DNA from: Leifsonia psychrotolerans
GTDB taxonomy: Bacteria > Actinomycetota > Actinomycetes > Actinomycetales > Microbacteriaceae
Reading direction: 5' to 3'
Assembly (NCBI RefSeq): GCF_013410665.1
Contig: NZ_JACCFM010000001.1
Location: 3,720,001-3,784,000, forward strand
DNA length: 64,000 nucleotides
Part shown: piece by piece, positions 56,148-64,000 of the stretch
Position numbering within the stretch: position 1 is the first letter of the stretch
How the letters are laid out: every line of letters begins with the position of its first letter
The notes under the pieces: generated by a model
Databases searched by the model: none
What the model saw: only the letters and a program-made list of their open reading frames with translations
What the model was told of the DNA's origin: nothing
Translations under genes and position numbers: made by a program

Positions 56148-57001
56148 CGCTGATCCGCCGCGACGTCGAGCAGAGCGAACAGGGTGAGCAACCGGGCGGC
56201 TTCGGCGGCGACGGCCTCGCGTCCGGCTGCCAGATATTTGCGGGAGTCGACAACGGTCGGGTGTGCGGCCAGGTAGTCGCGGATGGCCGCGGTGAAGAAC
56301 CCGTTGAGGTGTGTCGAGACGTTGATCTTGGTCATGCCGGCCCTGATCGCGGCCACCAGGTGCGTGTCGGCGACACCCGACGAACCGTGCAGCACGAGGG
56401 GCACCGGCAGCGCCGCGTGGAGCTGACCGATCAGCTCCAGGTCGACGGCCGCGACGCGCTCGGTCATCGCATGGGACGACCCGACGGCGACGGCCAGAGC
56501 GTCGACCCCGGTCGCCGTCACGAACGAGACGGCCTCGGCGGGGTCGGTACGCACGCCGGGAGCGTGGGCGCCATCCTTCCCGCCGACCTTGCCGAGTTCG
56601 GCTTCGACGAACACCCCGGCCGAATGGGCGTAGGCGGTGACGCGCACCGTCGCCGCAACATTTTCGGCGTAGGGCAGGTGTGCGCCGTCGTACATGACCG
56701 AGCCGAAACCGAGATCGACGGCTTCGATGGCGAGCTGCTCGTCTTCGGCGTGATCAAGATGAACGGCAACGGGCACGGATGCCGCCCGCGCCAGCTCGAG
56801 AGTGGCCAACGCGATCGGGGCCAGGGCTCCGTGATAGCGCGCGCAGTTCTCGGAGATCTGCAGGATCACCGGCAGATTCGCGCGCTCGGCGCCGGCGACG
56901 AGGGCCTCGGCGGTTTCGAGGTGGATGACGTTGAAGGCGCCGAGGCCGGTTCCGGCTGCGGCGGCTGCCTGCATGAGGGTGCGCGTGGGGGTGAGCGTCA
57001 T
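56144..57001 (-). CDS. Class II aldolase (tagatose/fructose-bisphosphate type, GatY/KbaY-like)
   Basis: A 285-residue zinc-dependent aldolase; this length fits the GatY/KbaY tagatose-bisphosphate group (about 285) better than FbaA (about 345). Zinc and catalytic residues are in VHLDHAED (Asp-His), AVGSSHAMTERV and PLVLHGSSGV; phosphate binding in KINVSTHLNG. ATG 57001 overlaps the PfkB stop by 4 nt, so the longer upstream frame is rejected. Together with PfkB it would split a ketohexose bisphosphate to triose phosphates. Confidence 0.9.
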   Translation of the reverse strand: MTLTPTRTLMQAAAAAGTGLGAFNVIHLETAEALVAGAERANLPVILQISENCARYHGALAPIALATLELARAASVPVAVHLDHAEDEQLAIEAVDLGFGSVMYDGAHLPYAENVAATVRVTAYAHSAGVFVEAELGKVGGKDGAHAPGVRTDPAEAVSFVTATGVDALAVAVGSSHAMTERVAAVDLELIGQLHAALPVPLVLHGSSGVADTHLVAAIRAGMTKINVSTHLNGFFTAAIRDYLAAHPTVVDSRKYLAAGREAVAAEAARLLTLFALLDVAADQR

Positions 57002-58050
57002 CGGTTCTCCAATGTGGTGTGAGTGGTGCTGGGGGCGGCGTCGGATGCTTCGGCTGCGGCCGGCATGGAGGGGGCCAGACGGTCGACGATCAGCTGGGCA
57101 GCCAGCGACGGGTGTTCGGCGGAGATTTCGCCGGCGAGCGGCATGAGAACGGCGGCCGCCGACCACGCCGTGGCGGTGCGCAACACGGCTTCGGCATCAA
57201 TTCGGTGGCGCTCGACCGGACGGCCCCCGACCGGGAGCCCGAGGCGCTGATCGGCCTGCCTCGCGGTGGCCAGCTGCACCGCGGCCGCGGCAACGGCCGC
57301 ATCGCCGGCCCCCGTCGGGTTGCCAGTCAAGGCGACGGGGAGGCGCGCGCGCCACGGGCGGGAATCGTCGGCCGAAACGGCCAGCATTCCCTTCTCGCCG
57401 AGCGAGACGAGCACCAGGTGGGCGCCGAGCGTCACCAGCGTGTGGGCGGCCGCGACGGGGTCATCCTCGCCAGTGGCCTCCTGCAACTCCTGCCGGTTCG
57501 GCTTCAGAACCGTGGCGCCGGCGGCTGCTGCGGCCAGCAGCGCCGGGCCCGAGGTGTCAACGACAGTCGGAACGGCGAGCGCATGGGCGAGTGCGACAAG
57601 GTGGGGAATGAACGCGGCGTCGGCACCGCTCGGTAGGCTGCCGGAGATGACCAGACAGTGGGCGTTGGGCAGGGCGGATGCGACGGCATCCGTCAACGCC
57701 TGCCATTCGGCCGGAGTGTGGTTCTCGCCGAATTCGTTGAAAATGCTGGTTTGGTTGTGGCCGGTGTCAACGAAGGCGACGGTGCGTCGCGTTGTCGCCT
57801 GAACCGGAACCATCAGGTGGGGAATGCGGCTCTGCACGAGGTCATCGGTGAGTTCGAGGCCGGACGGACCCCCCGTGGGTGTGATCGCGAGAACCGGTTG
57901 GCCCTGCTGATGCACGACGCGTGCGACGTTCAGGCCCTTGCCGCCTGCGCGCACGGCGGCCGGTGCGACCCGGTGGGTATCGCCGAGACGTACCTCGTCG
58001 AGAGTGTAGGTGAGGTCTAGCGCCGGGTTCGGTGTGACGGTGATGATCAT
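56998..58050 (-). CDS. PfkB-family hexose-phosphate kinase (1-phosphofructokinase / tagatose-6-P kinase)
   Basis: A 350-residue ribokinase-fold enzyme of the FruK/LacC group. It begins MIITVTPNPALDLTYTLDEV and shows RAGGKGLNVARVVHQQG (sugar binding), VISGSLPSGAD, KPNRQEL and the anion-hole/catalytic GNPTGAGDAAVA. The C-terminus has about 40 extra Ala/Ser/Thr-rich residues. In the Aga pathway the matching step is tagatose-6-phosphate to tagatose-1,6-bisphosphate; phosphorylation of fructose-1-P or fructose-6-P is also possible. It overlaps both neighbours by 4 nt. Confidence 0.9.
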   Translation of the reverse strand: MIITVTPNPALDLTYTLDEVRLGDTHRVAPAAVRAGGKGLNVARVVHQQGQPVLAITPTGGPSGLELTDDLVQSRIPHLMVPVQATTRRTVAFVDTGHNQTSIFNEFGENHTPAEWQALTDAVASALPNAHCLVISGSLPSGADAAFIPHLVALAHALAVPTVVDTSGPALLAAAAAGATVLKPNRQELQEATGEDDPVAAAHTLVTLGAHLVLVSLGEKGMLAVSADDSRPWRARLPVALTGNPTGAGDAAVAAAAVQLATARQADQRLGLPVGGRPVERHRIDAEAVLRTATAWSAAAVLMPLAGEISAEHPSLAAQLIVDRLAPSMPAAAEASDAAPSTTHTTLENR

Positions 58051-59015
58051 GCGTGAACGTCCGTTCGGATGAGCTTCGCGTCGAGCAGGTCGCGCGCCCG
58101 CAGCGCGGCGCCGAGCAGTCCGGCATTTTCACCGAGCATCGCCGGCAACAGCACGGGGCGCCGATGAAAACTGAGCAGGGCATCCACGCGCTCACGCAGT
58201 GGCACGACGAGGGCGTCACCGGCCTGGGCGAGGCCGCCACCGATGACGATGGCTTCCGGCGCCAGAATTGCCGCGAGCTGCGCGATGCTCACGGCGAGGG
58301 CATCCAGGGCTTCGTTCCAGACGGCGGCGGCATCCGGGTCTCCGCTGTGCGAACGCAGAAGAACATCGCGTGCGCCATCGGGCTTGATTCCCGTGCGATC
58401 GTGGTATCGCCGCGCGATGGCACCGGCCGACGCGATGGCCTCGAGGCACCCTCGGGAGCCGCAGACGCAGACCGGGCCCAGCGGATCGACGATGGCGTGA
58501 CCGATCTCGCCGGCAAAGCCACCGGCCGAGTAGGCGTGACCGTCGATGAAGAGTGAACCGGCAATGCCCGTGCCGATGACGAGTACGACGAGGTTCTGGT
58601 AGCCGCGGCCGGCCCCCAGCCGGAACTCGGCCTCGCCGGCCGCCCGCACGTCATGCGAGAACGTGGTGGGCAGCCGCAGCAGGTCCTGGGCGAGTTGCGT
58701 GAAGGGAATATTCGACCAGTGCAGATTGGCTGAGAGTACACCGATTCCCCGATCATCATCGACGAGACCCGGCGCCAGCATCCCGAGTGCGTGCGGGGGC
58801 ACGTCGGGAAAGTCGGTGGCGAACTGCATCCGGAGTTCGCGCACCCGGTGGAGCACGGCGTCGGCCGTTCCTGTGCCGCAGAGCGGAGTCGGTGTGCGAC
58901 TGAGCCCGAGCATGGTTCCCGTCGAATCAAACAGCGCCGCTTTGGTGTCGGTTCCACCCACGTCGATCGCGAGCACGGCTTGCCCGGGACCCAGCGGCAG
59001 TGCGGTCGTGGTCAT
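58047..59015 (-). CDS. ROK-family sugar kinase
   Basis: A 322-residue ROK kinase without a DNA-binding domain. ATP loop LAIDVGGTDTKAALFD near residue 15, sugar/catalytic region SHDVRAAGEAEFRLGAG with the catalytic Asp, VIGTGIAGSLFIDG, and the zinc motif CVCGSRGCLEAI. First gene of the minus-strand operon with PfkB, aldolase, DeoR and NagA, so it probably phosphorylates GlcNAc, GalNAc or glucosamine after import. RBS GGTGAGGAGC precedes the ATG. The other ROK protein (31.8 kb) is a regulator, not a kinase. Confidence 0.9.
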   Translation of the reverse strand: MTTTALPLGPGQAVLAIDVGGTDTKAALFDSTGTMLGLSRTPTPLCGTGTADAVLHRVRELRMQFATDFPDVPPHALGMLAPGLVDDDRGIGVLSANLHWSNIPFTQLAQDLLRLPTTFSHDVRAAGEAEFRLGAGRGYQNLVVLVIGTGIAGSLFIDGHAYSAGGFAGEIGHAIVDPLGPVCVCGSRGCLEAIASAGAIARRYHDRTGIKPDGARDVLLRSHSGDPDAAAVWNEALDALAVSIAQLAAILAPEAIVIGGGLAQAGDALVVPLRERVDALLSFHRRPVLLPAMLGENAGLLGAALRARDLLDAKLIRTDVHA

Positions 59016-59054
59016 CGGATGCTCCTCACCAGGTGCACGCGCACCACCACATTC

Positions 59055-59074
59055 AACGATTGATTGTGATCGTT
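59055..59074 (-). promoter_or_regulatory. Palindromic operator of the amino-sugar operon
   Basis: AACGATTGATTGTGATCGTT has perfect 6-bp arms AACGAT/ATCGTT around an 8-nt centre, 40 bp upstream of the ROK kinase start. It is the best candidate site for the DeoR regulator of this operon. Confidence 0.55.
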
Positions 59075-59246
59075 ACGGGTGCAAAGTAATCATTTCAGGG
59101 CTGATATTTGAGTGTAAAGGGTCAGAACAGCGCACGCTCGCACCGGCGAGCGAAGAATTCGGGTGTGCGCACAGGGTTTCGCGAACGCGGCAACGAGCGT
59201 ACGGTGACGCCAAGCGCTGCCTCGCCCCGAGCATCCGGAGAAGTCA

Positions 59247-60962
59247 ATGACGACGACACAACAATCGGCTCCCTCGATCGACAACTCGCCACGATTGTCG
59301 TCGGGCGCTGAGCGTAAGGGCAATATTCTGGTGCGGTGGGTCACCTCCACCGACCACAAGGTGATCGGCTACCTGTATCTGATCACGTCCTTCGTGTACT
59401 TCTGCATCGGCGGCGTGATGGCCCTCGTGATGCGGGCGCAATTGTTCGCGCCGGGCCTCAAGGTGGTTCAGACGACCGAGCAGTACAACCAACTCTTCAC
59501 CATGCACGGCACGATCATGCTTCTGATGTTCGCCACCCCGTTGTTCTTCGGGTTTGCCAACGCCCTCATGCCACTGCAGATCGGCGCACCCGATGTGGCC
59601 TTCCCTCGGCTGAACGCCTTCTCCTACTGGTTGTTCAACTTCGGTAGCCTGATTGCCGTGGCCGGCTTCCTCACCCCGCAGGGTGCGGCATCCTTCGGCT
59701 GGTTCGCCTACCAGCCCTTGGCCAGCACCACCTTCTCGCCGGGCGCCGGCGGAAATCTCTGGATGGTGGGTCTCGGACTCTCCGGCTTCGGCACGATCCT
59801 CGGTGGCGTGAACATCATTACAACCGTCATCACGATGCGGGCACCGGGCATGACCATGTTCCGCATGCCGATCTTCACCTGGAACGTCATGATCACCTCG
59901 ATCATGGTGCTGATGGCGTTCCCGGTTTTGGCTGCGGCGCTTCTCGCCGCTGCCGGCGACCGCATCTTCAACATGCATATCTACGACGCCGCTACCGGCG
60001 GGGCCATTCTCTGGCAGCACCTGTTCTGGTTTTTTGGCCACCCCGAGGTGTACATCATTGCGTTGCCGTTCTTCGGTATCGTCACCGAAGTCTTTCCGGT
60101 GTTCAGTCGCAAACCGGTCTTCGGATACAAGACCCTGATCTATGCGACCATTTCGATCGCCGCACTGTCGATGACGGTCTGGGCCCACCACATGTTCGTC
60201 ACCGGTTCGGTGCTGCTGCCGTTCTTCTCGCTGATGTCGATGCTCATCGCGGTGCCCACCGGAGTGAAGATCTTCAATTGGATCGGCACCATGTGGCGGG
60301 GGTCGCTGACCTTTGAAACGCCAATGCTCTGGGCGGTCGGTTTTTTGGTCACATTCACCTTCGGCGGTCTGACCGGCGTGATTCTGGCCTCGCCGCCGCT
60401 TGACTTCCACGTCTCTGACACGTACTTCGTGGTGGCACACTTCCACTACGTGGTGTTCGGTACCGTCGTCTTCGCCATGTTCAGCGGCTTCTACTTCTGG
60501 TGGCCCAAATGGACCGGAAAGATGCTCAACGAAAGGCTGGGCAAGTGGCATTTCTGGATGCTGTTCATCGGCTTCCACACCACATTCCTGATTCAGCACT
60601 GGCTCGGTGTGAACGGTATGCCGCGTCGCTACGCGACCTATTCGCCCGAAGACGGCTTCACCTGGATGAACGAGCTCTCCTCGATCGGCGCCATGATTCT
60701 CGGTTTGTCGATGGTTCCGTTCTTCTTCAACGTCTACCTCACCGCGCGCACAGCCCCGAATGTCACGGTGAACGACCCGTGGGGGTACGGTTCATCGCTT
60801 GAGTGGGCGACGTCGTGCCCGCCGCCGCGTCACAATTTCACGTCGATTCCCCGCATCCGCTCCGAGCGCCCCGCGTTTGAATTGAACCATCCGGAGGTTG
60901 CCGTGAGCGTGGGGATCGGGCCTGGCAAAGATGCCCCGGATGCGCCGAGTGCGGAGTTCTGA
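59247..60962 (+). CDS. ctaD: Cytochrome c oxidase subunit I (solitary copy)
   Basis: Catalytic subunit of an aa3-type oxidase, 571 residues, twelve helices. Haem and copper ligands are in place: [26 protein letters not shown] (CuB His with cross-linked Tyr), WAHHMFVTG (CuB His pair) and [11 protein letters not shown] (haem ligands). GGAGAAG precedes the ATG. None of ctaC, ctaE or the bc1 genes is nearby, so this is probably a second, stand-alone subunit I that joins subunits coded elsewhere. The C-terminal 40 residues are polar and variable. It diverges from the ROK kinase operon. Confidence 0.96.
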   Translation: MTTTQQSAPSIDNSPRLSSGAERKGNILVRWVTSTDHKVIGYLYLITSFVYFCIGGVMALVMRAQLFAPGLKVVQTTEQYNQLFTMHGTIMLLMFATPLFFGFANALMPLQIGAPDVAFPRLNAFSYWLFNFGSLIAVAGFLTPQGAASFGWFAYQPLASTTFSPGAGGNLWMVGLGLSGFGTILGGVNIITTVITMRAPGMTMFRMPIFTWNVMITSIMVLMAFPVLAAALLAAAGDRIFNMHIYDAATGGAILWQHLFWFFGHPEVYIIALPFFGIVTEVFPVFSRKPVFGYKTLIYATISIAALSMTVWAHHMFVTGSVLLPFFSLMSMLIAVPTGVKIFNWIGTMWRGSLTFETPMLWAVGFLVTFTFGGLTGVILASPPLDFHVSDTYFVVAHFHYVVFGTVVFAMFSGFYFWWPKWTGKMLNERLGKWHFWMLFIGFHTTFLIQHWLGVNGMPRRYATYSPEDGFTWMNELSSIGAMILGLSMVPFFFNVYLTARTAPNVTVNDPWGYGSSLEWATSCPPPRHNFTSIPRIRSERPAFELNHPEVAVSVGIGPGKDAPDAPSAEF

Positions 60963-60999
60963 CTGAGTTCCGGCTCGGGCCGAGGCCGAAGGCACCCGG

Positions 61000-61005
61000 T
61001 AGAAT
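61000..61005 (+). promoter_or_regulatory. Possible -10 box of the mrp operon
   Basis: TAGAAT lies 37 bp before the mrpA start, in an 80-bp gap after ctaD. No convincing -35 is seen. CTGAGTTC just after ctaD and GAACTCAG at about 61023 form an 8-bp inverted repeat around it. Confidence 0.35.
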
Positions 61006-61042
61006 GCTTTTACACTCTGACTGAACTCAGCCGGGAGGCCGC

Positions 61043-64000
61043 ATGGTACTAATCCTGCTTGCTTTCCTGCTTCTCTCGTTTCTCACCCCGTTTCTCACCC
61101 GCTGGTTGAAGACCCGGGTTTTCTATCTGATCGCCCTGCTTCCGGCCGCGGCCTTCGCCTACACGCTGACGCAAACCGAAACGGTGACCGCGGGCGGAGC
61201 CGTCACCGAGAGCATCCCGTGGATGCCAAGTCTGGGCATCAGCCTCTCGTTCCGGGTCGACACCCTCGCTTGGCTGCTCGCCCTCGTGGTGACGGGGATC
61301 GGCGCGCTCGTGCTGCTCTATTGCGCGCGTTATTTCTCTGACGACGAGCCGAGCCTGGGCCGCTTTGCCGCCTGCCTGCTGGGTTTCGCGGGCACCATGT
61401 ACGGCCTTGTCACCGCAGACGATATCGTCGTGATGTTCATGCTCTGGGAGGTCACAAGCATCCTCTCGTACCTGCTGATCGGGCATTACACCGAGCGTCG
61501 GGAGAGCCGGGGCGCCGCTCTGCAGGCGCTGCTTGTGACGACCTTCGGTGGTCTGGTCATGCTCATCGGCGTCGTGATGATCTCGAGCGAATCTGGAACC
61601 ACGTCACTCTCCGCGATTGTGGCCCATCCGGCACAGAGCACCGTCGCCGACTGGGCCATTGTGCTGATTCTGGTCGGGGCCCTGTCGAAGTCGGCGCTCA
61701 TCCCGTTCCATTTTTGGCTCCCGGCGGCCATGGCCGCACCTACCCCGGTGAGCGCCTACCTGCACGCGGCCGCCATGGTGAAGGCCGGAATCTATCTCGT
61801 CGCCCGCTTCGCCCCGGGCTTCGCCGACACCCCGGGCTGGCTGCCCGTTCTGGTCACACTCGGGGTCTGGACCATGCTCGTCGGCGCGTGGCGCTCACTG
61901 CGTCAATACGATCTCAAGCTCGTGCTCGCCTACGGCACCGTCAGCCAACTCGGCTTCCTGATGATCGTCGTCGGCTTTGGCACGAGAGATGCCGCGCTCG
62001 CCGGGGTCGCCCTCCTCCTCGCCCACGCGCTCTACAAGGCCGCATTGTTTCTTGTCGTCGGCATCATCGACCATCGAGCCGGTACCCGAGATTGGCGCAA
62101 GCTCTCGGGCATCGGCCGTCGTGCCCCGGTGCTGGCGGGCATCACGCTTGTCGTGGTCGCCTCGATGGCGGGCCTGCCGCCGTTGTTCGGTTTCGTCGCC
62201 AAGGAGGCCGTGTTCACGGCGTTCATCGAGGCAGGTCAGTCCGGAAACGGCTGGGCCTGGTTCGCTCTGATCGGCACCGGCCTCGGGTCGGTGCTCACCG
62301 TCGCCTACAGCGCCCGGTTCTTCTGGGGGGCCTTTGCCCGCAGGTCGAAGGTGGCCGAGACGCCGTTGCACGCCGACCGTTGGGACATCCTCATCGCCCC
62401 GGGTCTTCTGGCGCTTGCGACGGTCGTACTCGGGCCGCTGGCCGGATGGCTCGACCCGGCGCTCGCCTCCTACGCCGACACCCTGCCGGGTGGCGGCCAG
62501 TACCATCTGGCGCTCTGGCACGGTCTCGAGCCGGCCCTCGGCATCACGGCGATTGTTCTCGCGGGGGGACTGGTGCTGTTCTGGTTCCGCACTGCCGTCT
62601 CACGCTGGCAGGACTCCGTGCCCCCCGCCGTCGACGCCGGCGTCGGCTATGGCAGCCTGGTGCGGGGGATCGACCGGAGTGCCGCCCGGCTCACCCACGC
62701 CGTACAGAAGGGCGGACTTCCGCAGTACATTTCGACGATTCTCGTGGTTTTTGTGCTCGGGCTCGGCTTCGCTGCATCCGTCAACCGCTCCTGGCCGGAG
62801 GCGATCGTGCTCTGGGACTACCCGGCTCAAGTGGTGATCGCACTGATCATGGGTATCGCCGCGGTGATGGCCGCCCGCGTTGGGCAACGGATGACGGCCG
62901 TGCTGTTGGCCGGTGTCACTGGGTACGGTCTCGTGACTCTCTTCGCTCTCCATGGCGCCCCCGACCTCGCGCTCACCCAGGCGCTCGTCGAGACGATCAC
63001 TCTCGTGGTCTTCGTGCTGGTGTTGCGCCGTCTGCCGCCGCGTATCGCTGAACACACTCGGCCGCTGCATCGAAAACGTCGAGCGCTTATCGGCCTGAGC
63101 GTCGGGGCCGTGATGGGCACCATCGGCGTGATTGCGCTCGGCGCCCGGCAGGCCCCGTCCCTCACGCCCGAACTCGCCCGGCTGTCAGTGGAGGAGGGCC
63201 ACGGGCTCAACATCGTCAACGTCATGCTCGTCGATATTCGGGCCTGGGACACCATGGGCGAGATTTCGGTGCTCATCGTGGTCGCGACCGGGGTTGCCAG
63301 CCTGCTCTTCGTCTCGGGCCGTACCGCAGCGCTGCCCCGACTGAAAGAGTCGCGCCTGCTGCGCACCCGGGTGAACCGACGCCGGGTGCTCGACGATCCC
63401 ACGGTGTCGAATGAGGGTTCCGAGGTGACCCGGCAGTCGTGGTTGGCGGCCGGGCACACGCTGTCGGCCCAGAACCGCTCGATTCTGATCGAAGTACTGG
63501 TTCGACTGCTTTTTCACCCGGCGATCATTGTGTCGATCTACCTCCTCTTTGCCGGCCACAATGCGCCGGGCGGGGGCTTCGCCGGAGGACTCCTCGCGGG
63601 GCTGGCGCTTGTGGCCCGCTACCTGGCCGGTGGCCGCTATGAGTTGGGCGAGGCCGCGCCGATCGAACCCGGCACCGTTCTTGGCATCGGCATCTTCCTC
63701 GCCGTCGGCACCGCGATCGCCTCACTGTTCTTCGACGGTATCCCACTCGAATCGGCATACTTCAGTGCGGAGGTGCCGGTGCTCGGGTATCTCTCGTTCG
63801 GCACGTCGAGCATTTTCGACATCGGCGTCTACCTCGTTGTGCTCGGACTGGTGCTCGACATCCTGCGCAGCCTGGGCAGTGAGATCGACCGACAGAGCGA
63901 GGTTGCGCAGGCCAACGATGGTGATGAACCCGGCGGAACCGAGCCTGGCGAAGGCGCCGCGTCGGACCAGGTCACGGCATCCGGTGCCGGCCGAGAAACC
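61043..64000 (+). CDS. mrpA: Na+/H+ antiporter subunit MrpA (MnhA), fused A/B form, 3'-truncated
   Basis: Large subunit of the multi-gene Mrp sodium/proton antiporter; 986 codons are present and the frame is still open at the window end. The N-terminal two thirds is a NuoL-like proton channel: FMLWEVTSILSYLLIGHYTE with the conserved Glu, and GALSKSALIPFHFWLPAAMA followed by APTPVSAYLHAAAMVKAG with the conserved Lys residues. The C-terminal part is MnhB-like: LLFHPAIIVSIYLLFAGHNA followed by PGGGFAGG. ATG 61043 has GGGAGG four to nine bases upstream. Subunits C to G should follow outside the window. The complex keeps pH and sodium balance at the membrane. Confidence 0.95.
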   Translation, partial: MVLILLAFLLLSFLTPFLTRWLKTRVFYLIALLPAAAFAYTLTQTETVTAGGAVTESIPWMPSLGISLSFRVDTLAWLLALVVTGIGALVLLYCARYFSDDEPSLGRFAACLLGFAGTMYGLVTADDIVVMFMLWEVTSILSYLLIGHYTERRESRGAALQALLVTTFGGLVMLIGVVMISSESGTTSLSAIVAHPAQSTVADWAIVLILVGALSKSALIPFHFWLPAAMAAPTPVSAYLHAAAMVKAGIYLVARFAPGFADTPGWLPVLVTLGVWTMLVGAWRSLRQYDLKLVLAYGTVSQLGFLMIVVGFGTRDAALAGVALLLAHALYKAALFLVVGIIDHRAGTRDWRKLSGIGRRAPVLAGITLVVVASMAGLPPLFGFVAKEAVFTAFIEAGQSGNGWAWFALIGTGLGSVLTVAYSARFFWGAFARRSKVAETPLHADRWDILIAPGLLALATVVLGPLAGWLDPALASYADTLPGGGQYHLALWHGLEPALGITAIVLAGGLVLFWFRTAVSRWQDSVPPAVDAGVGYGSLVRGIDRSAARLTHAVQKGGLPQYISTILVVFVLGLGFAASVNRSWPEAIVLWDYPAQVVIALIMGIAAVMAARVGQRMTAVLLAGVTGYGLVTLFALHGAPDLALTQALVETITLVVFVLVLRRLPPRIAEHTRPLHRKRRALIGLSVGAVMGTIGVIALGARQAPSLTPELARLSVEEGHGLNIVNVMLVDIRAWDTMGEISVLIVVATGVASLLFVSGRTAALPRLKESRLLRTRVNRRRVLDDPTVSNEGSEVTRQSWLAAGHTLSAQNRSILIEVLVRLLFHPAIIVSIYLLFAGHNAPGGGFAGGLLAGLALVARYLAGGRYELGEAAPIEPGTVLGIGIFLAVGTAIASLFFDGIPLESAYFSAEVPVLGYLSFGTSSIFDIGVYLVVLGLVLDILRSLGSEIDRQSEVAQANDGDEPGGTEPGEGAASDQVTASGAGRET

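Noticed and set aside
43031..59071. Shared 12-mer TTGATTGTGATC at 43031-43042 and 59060-59071, both upstream of minus-strand genes
   Set aside because: Too short to claim a shared operator; the copy at 59 kb is the centre of a palindrome while the copy at 43 kb is not.
59244..60599. 451-codon minus-strand frame opposite ctaD
   Set aside because: His/Glu/Gln-rich shadow product opposite a strongly conserved membrane protein gene.
61714..63051. 445-codon plus-strand frame in another phase over mrpA
   Set aside because: Arg-rich out-of-frame product; the true frame from 61043 reads as MrpA without a stop to the window end.

Overview
The window looks like chromosomal DNA of a high-GC actinobacterium, most likely of the family Microbacteriaceae. 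The pointers are the order sucC-sucD-PerM/DUF6350-purN-purH, a monomeric NADP isocitrate dehydrogenase, a DUF222/HNH (13E12-type) protein, a fused MrpA/MrpB antiporter subunit, sugar ABC transporters without their own ATPase, several genes with a -10 box exactly 6 nt before the start codon (leaderless type), and dispersed repeats of the form TGATCGAGCCTGTCGAGATC. The species is not assigned. No tRNA, rRNA, CRISPR array, insertion sequence or prophage was seen.

Layout: (1) 1-5.9 kb is housekeeping: end of sucC, sucD, a 36-codon membrane peptide, a PerM-like protein, purN and purH, closed by a strong terminator. (2) 5.9-10 kb holds a promoter, a 37-codon leader ORF, a structured leader RNA and a heterodimeric ABC exporter. 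(3) 10-12.4 kb has a DUF222/HNH gene with an Asp-His tract and a cluster of 73-bp palindromic repeats. (4) 12.4-20.6 kb is a glycan locus: GH20 hexosaminidase, binding protein plus two permeases, GH35 beta-galactosidase and a LacI regulator, tied together by matching operators. (5) 20.6-31.6 kb is mixed: PepA, an alkyltransferase-like protein, a GNAT acetyltransferase, isocitrate dehydrogenase, a large secreted subtilase and a P1B ATPase. (6) 31.8-38.7 kb is an amino-sugar operon: ROK regulator, binding protein, two permeases, NagZ-like GH3 and NagB. (7) 38.9-43 kb has an MFS transporter and a long FAD/Fe-S oxidoreductase. (8) 43.2-51.5 kb is a tightly overlapped sugar-oxidation operon: RbsBAC-type transporter, SMP-30 lactonase, FCD-GntR regulator, mutarotase-like protein, SDR and Ldh2-type dehydrogenase. 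(9) 51.5-54.2 kb has a YrdB-like protein, purU and an MFS transporter. (10) 54.2-59.1 kb is a minus-strand operon: ROK sugar kinase, PfkB kinase, class II aldolase, DeoR regulator and NagA, every junction a 4-nt overlap. (11) 59.2 kb to the end has a lone ctaD and the start of an Mrp antiporter operon.

The genes suggest a cell that imports oligosaccharides containing amino sugars and galactose and cuts them in the cytoplasm (GH20, GH35 and GH3 all lack signal peptides). The sugars would then be deacetylated, deaminated and fed to glycolysis through NagA, NagB, PfkB and aldolase. A secreted protease, PepA and exporters complete a saprophytic picture. All three sugar-transport operons carry a hairpin directly after the binding-protein gene. 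The least explained parts are the sugar-oxidation operon at 43-51 kb, the exporter leader at 5.9-6.3 kb, the 73-bp repeats and a 61-nt near-perfect palindrome at 38.8 kb.
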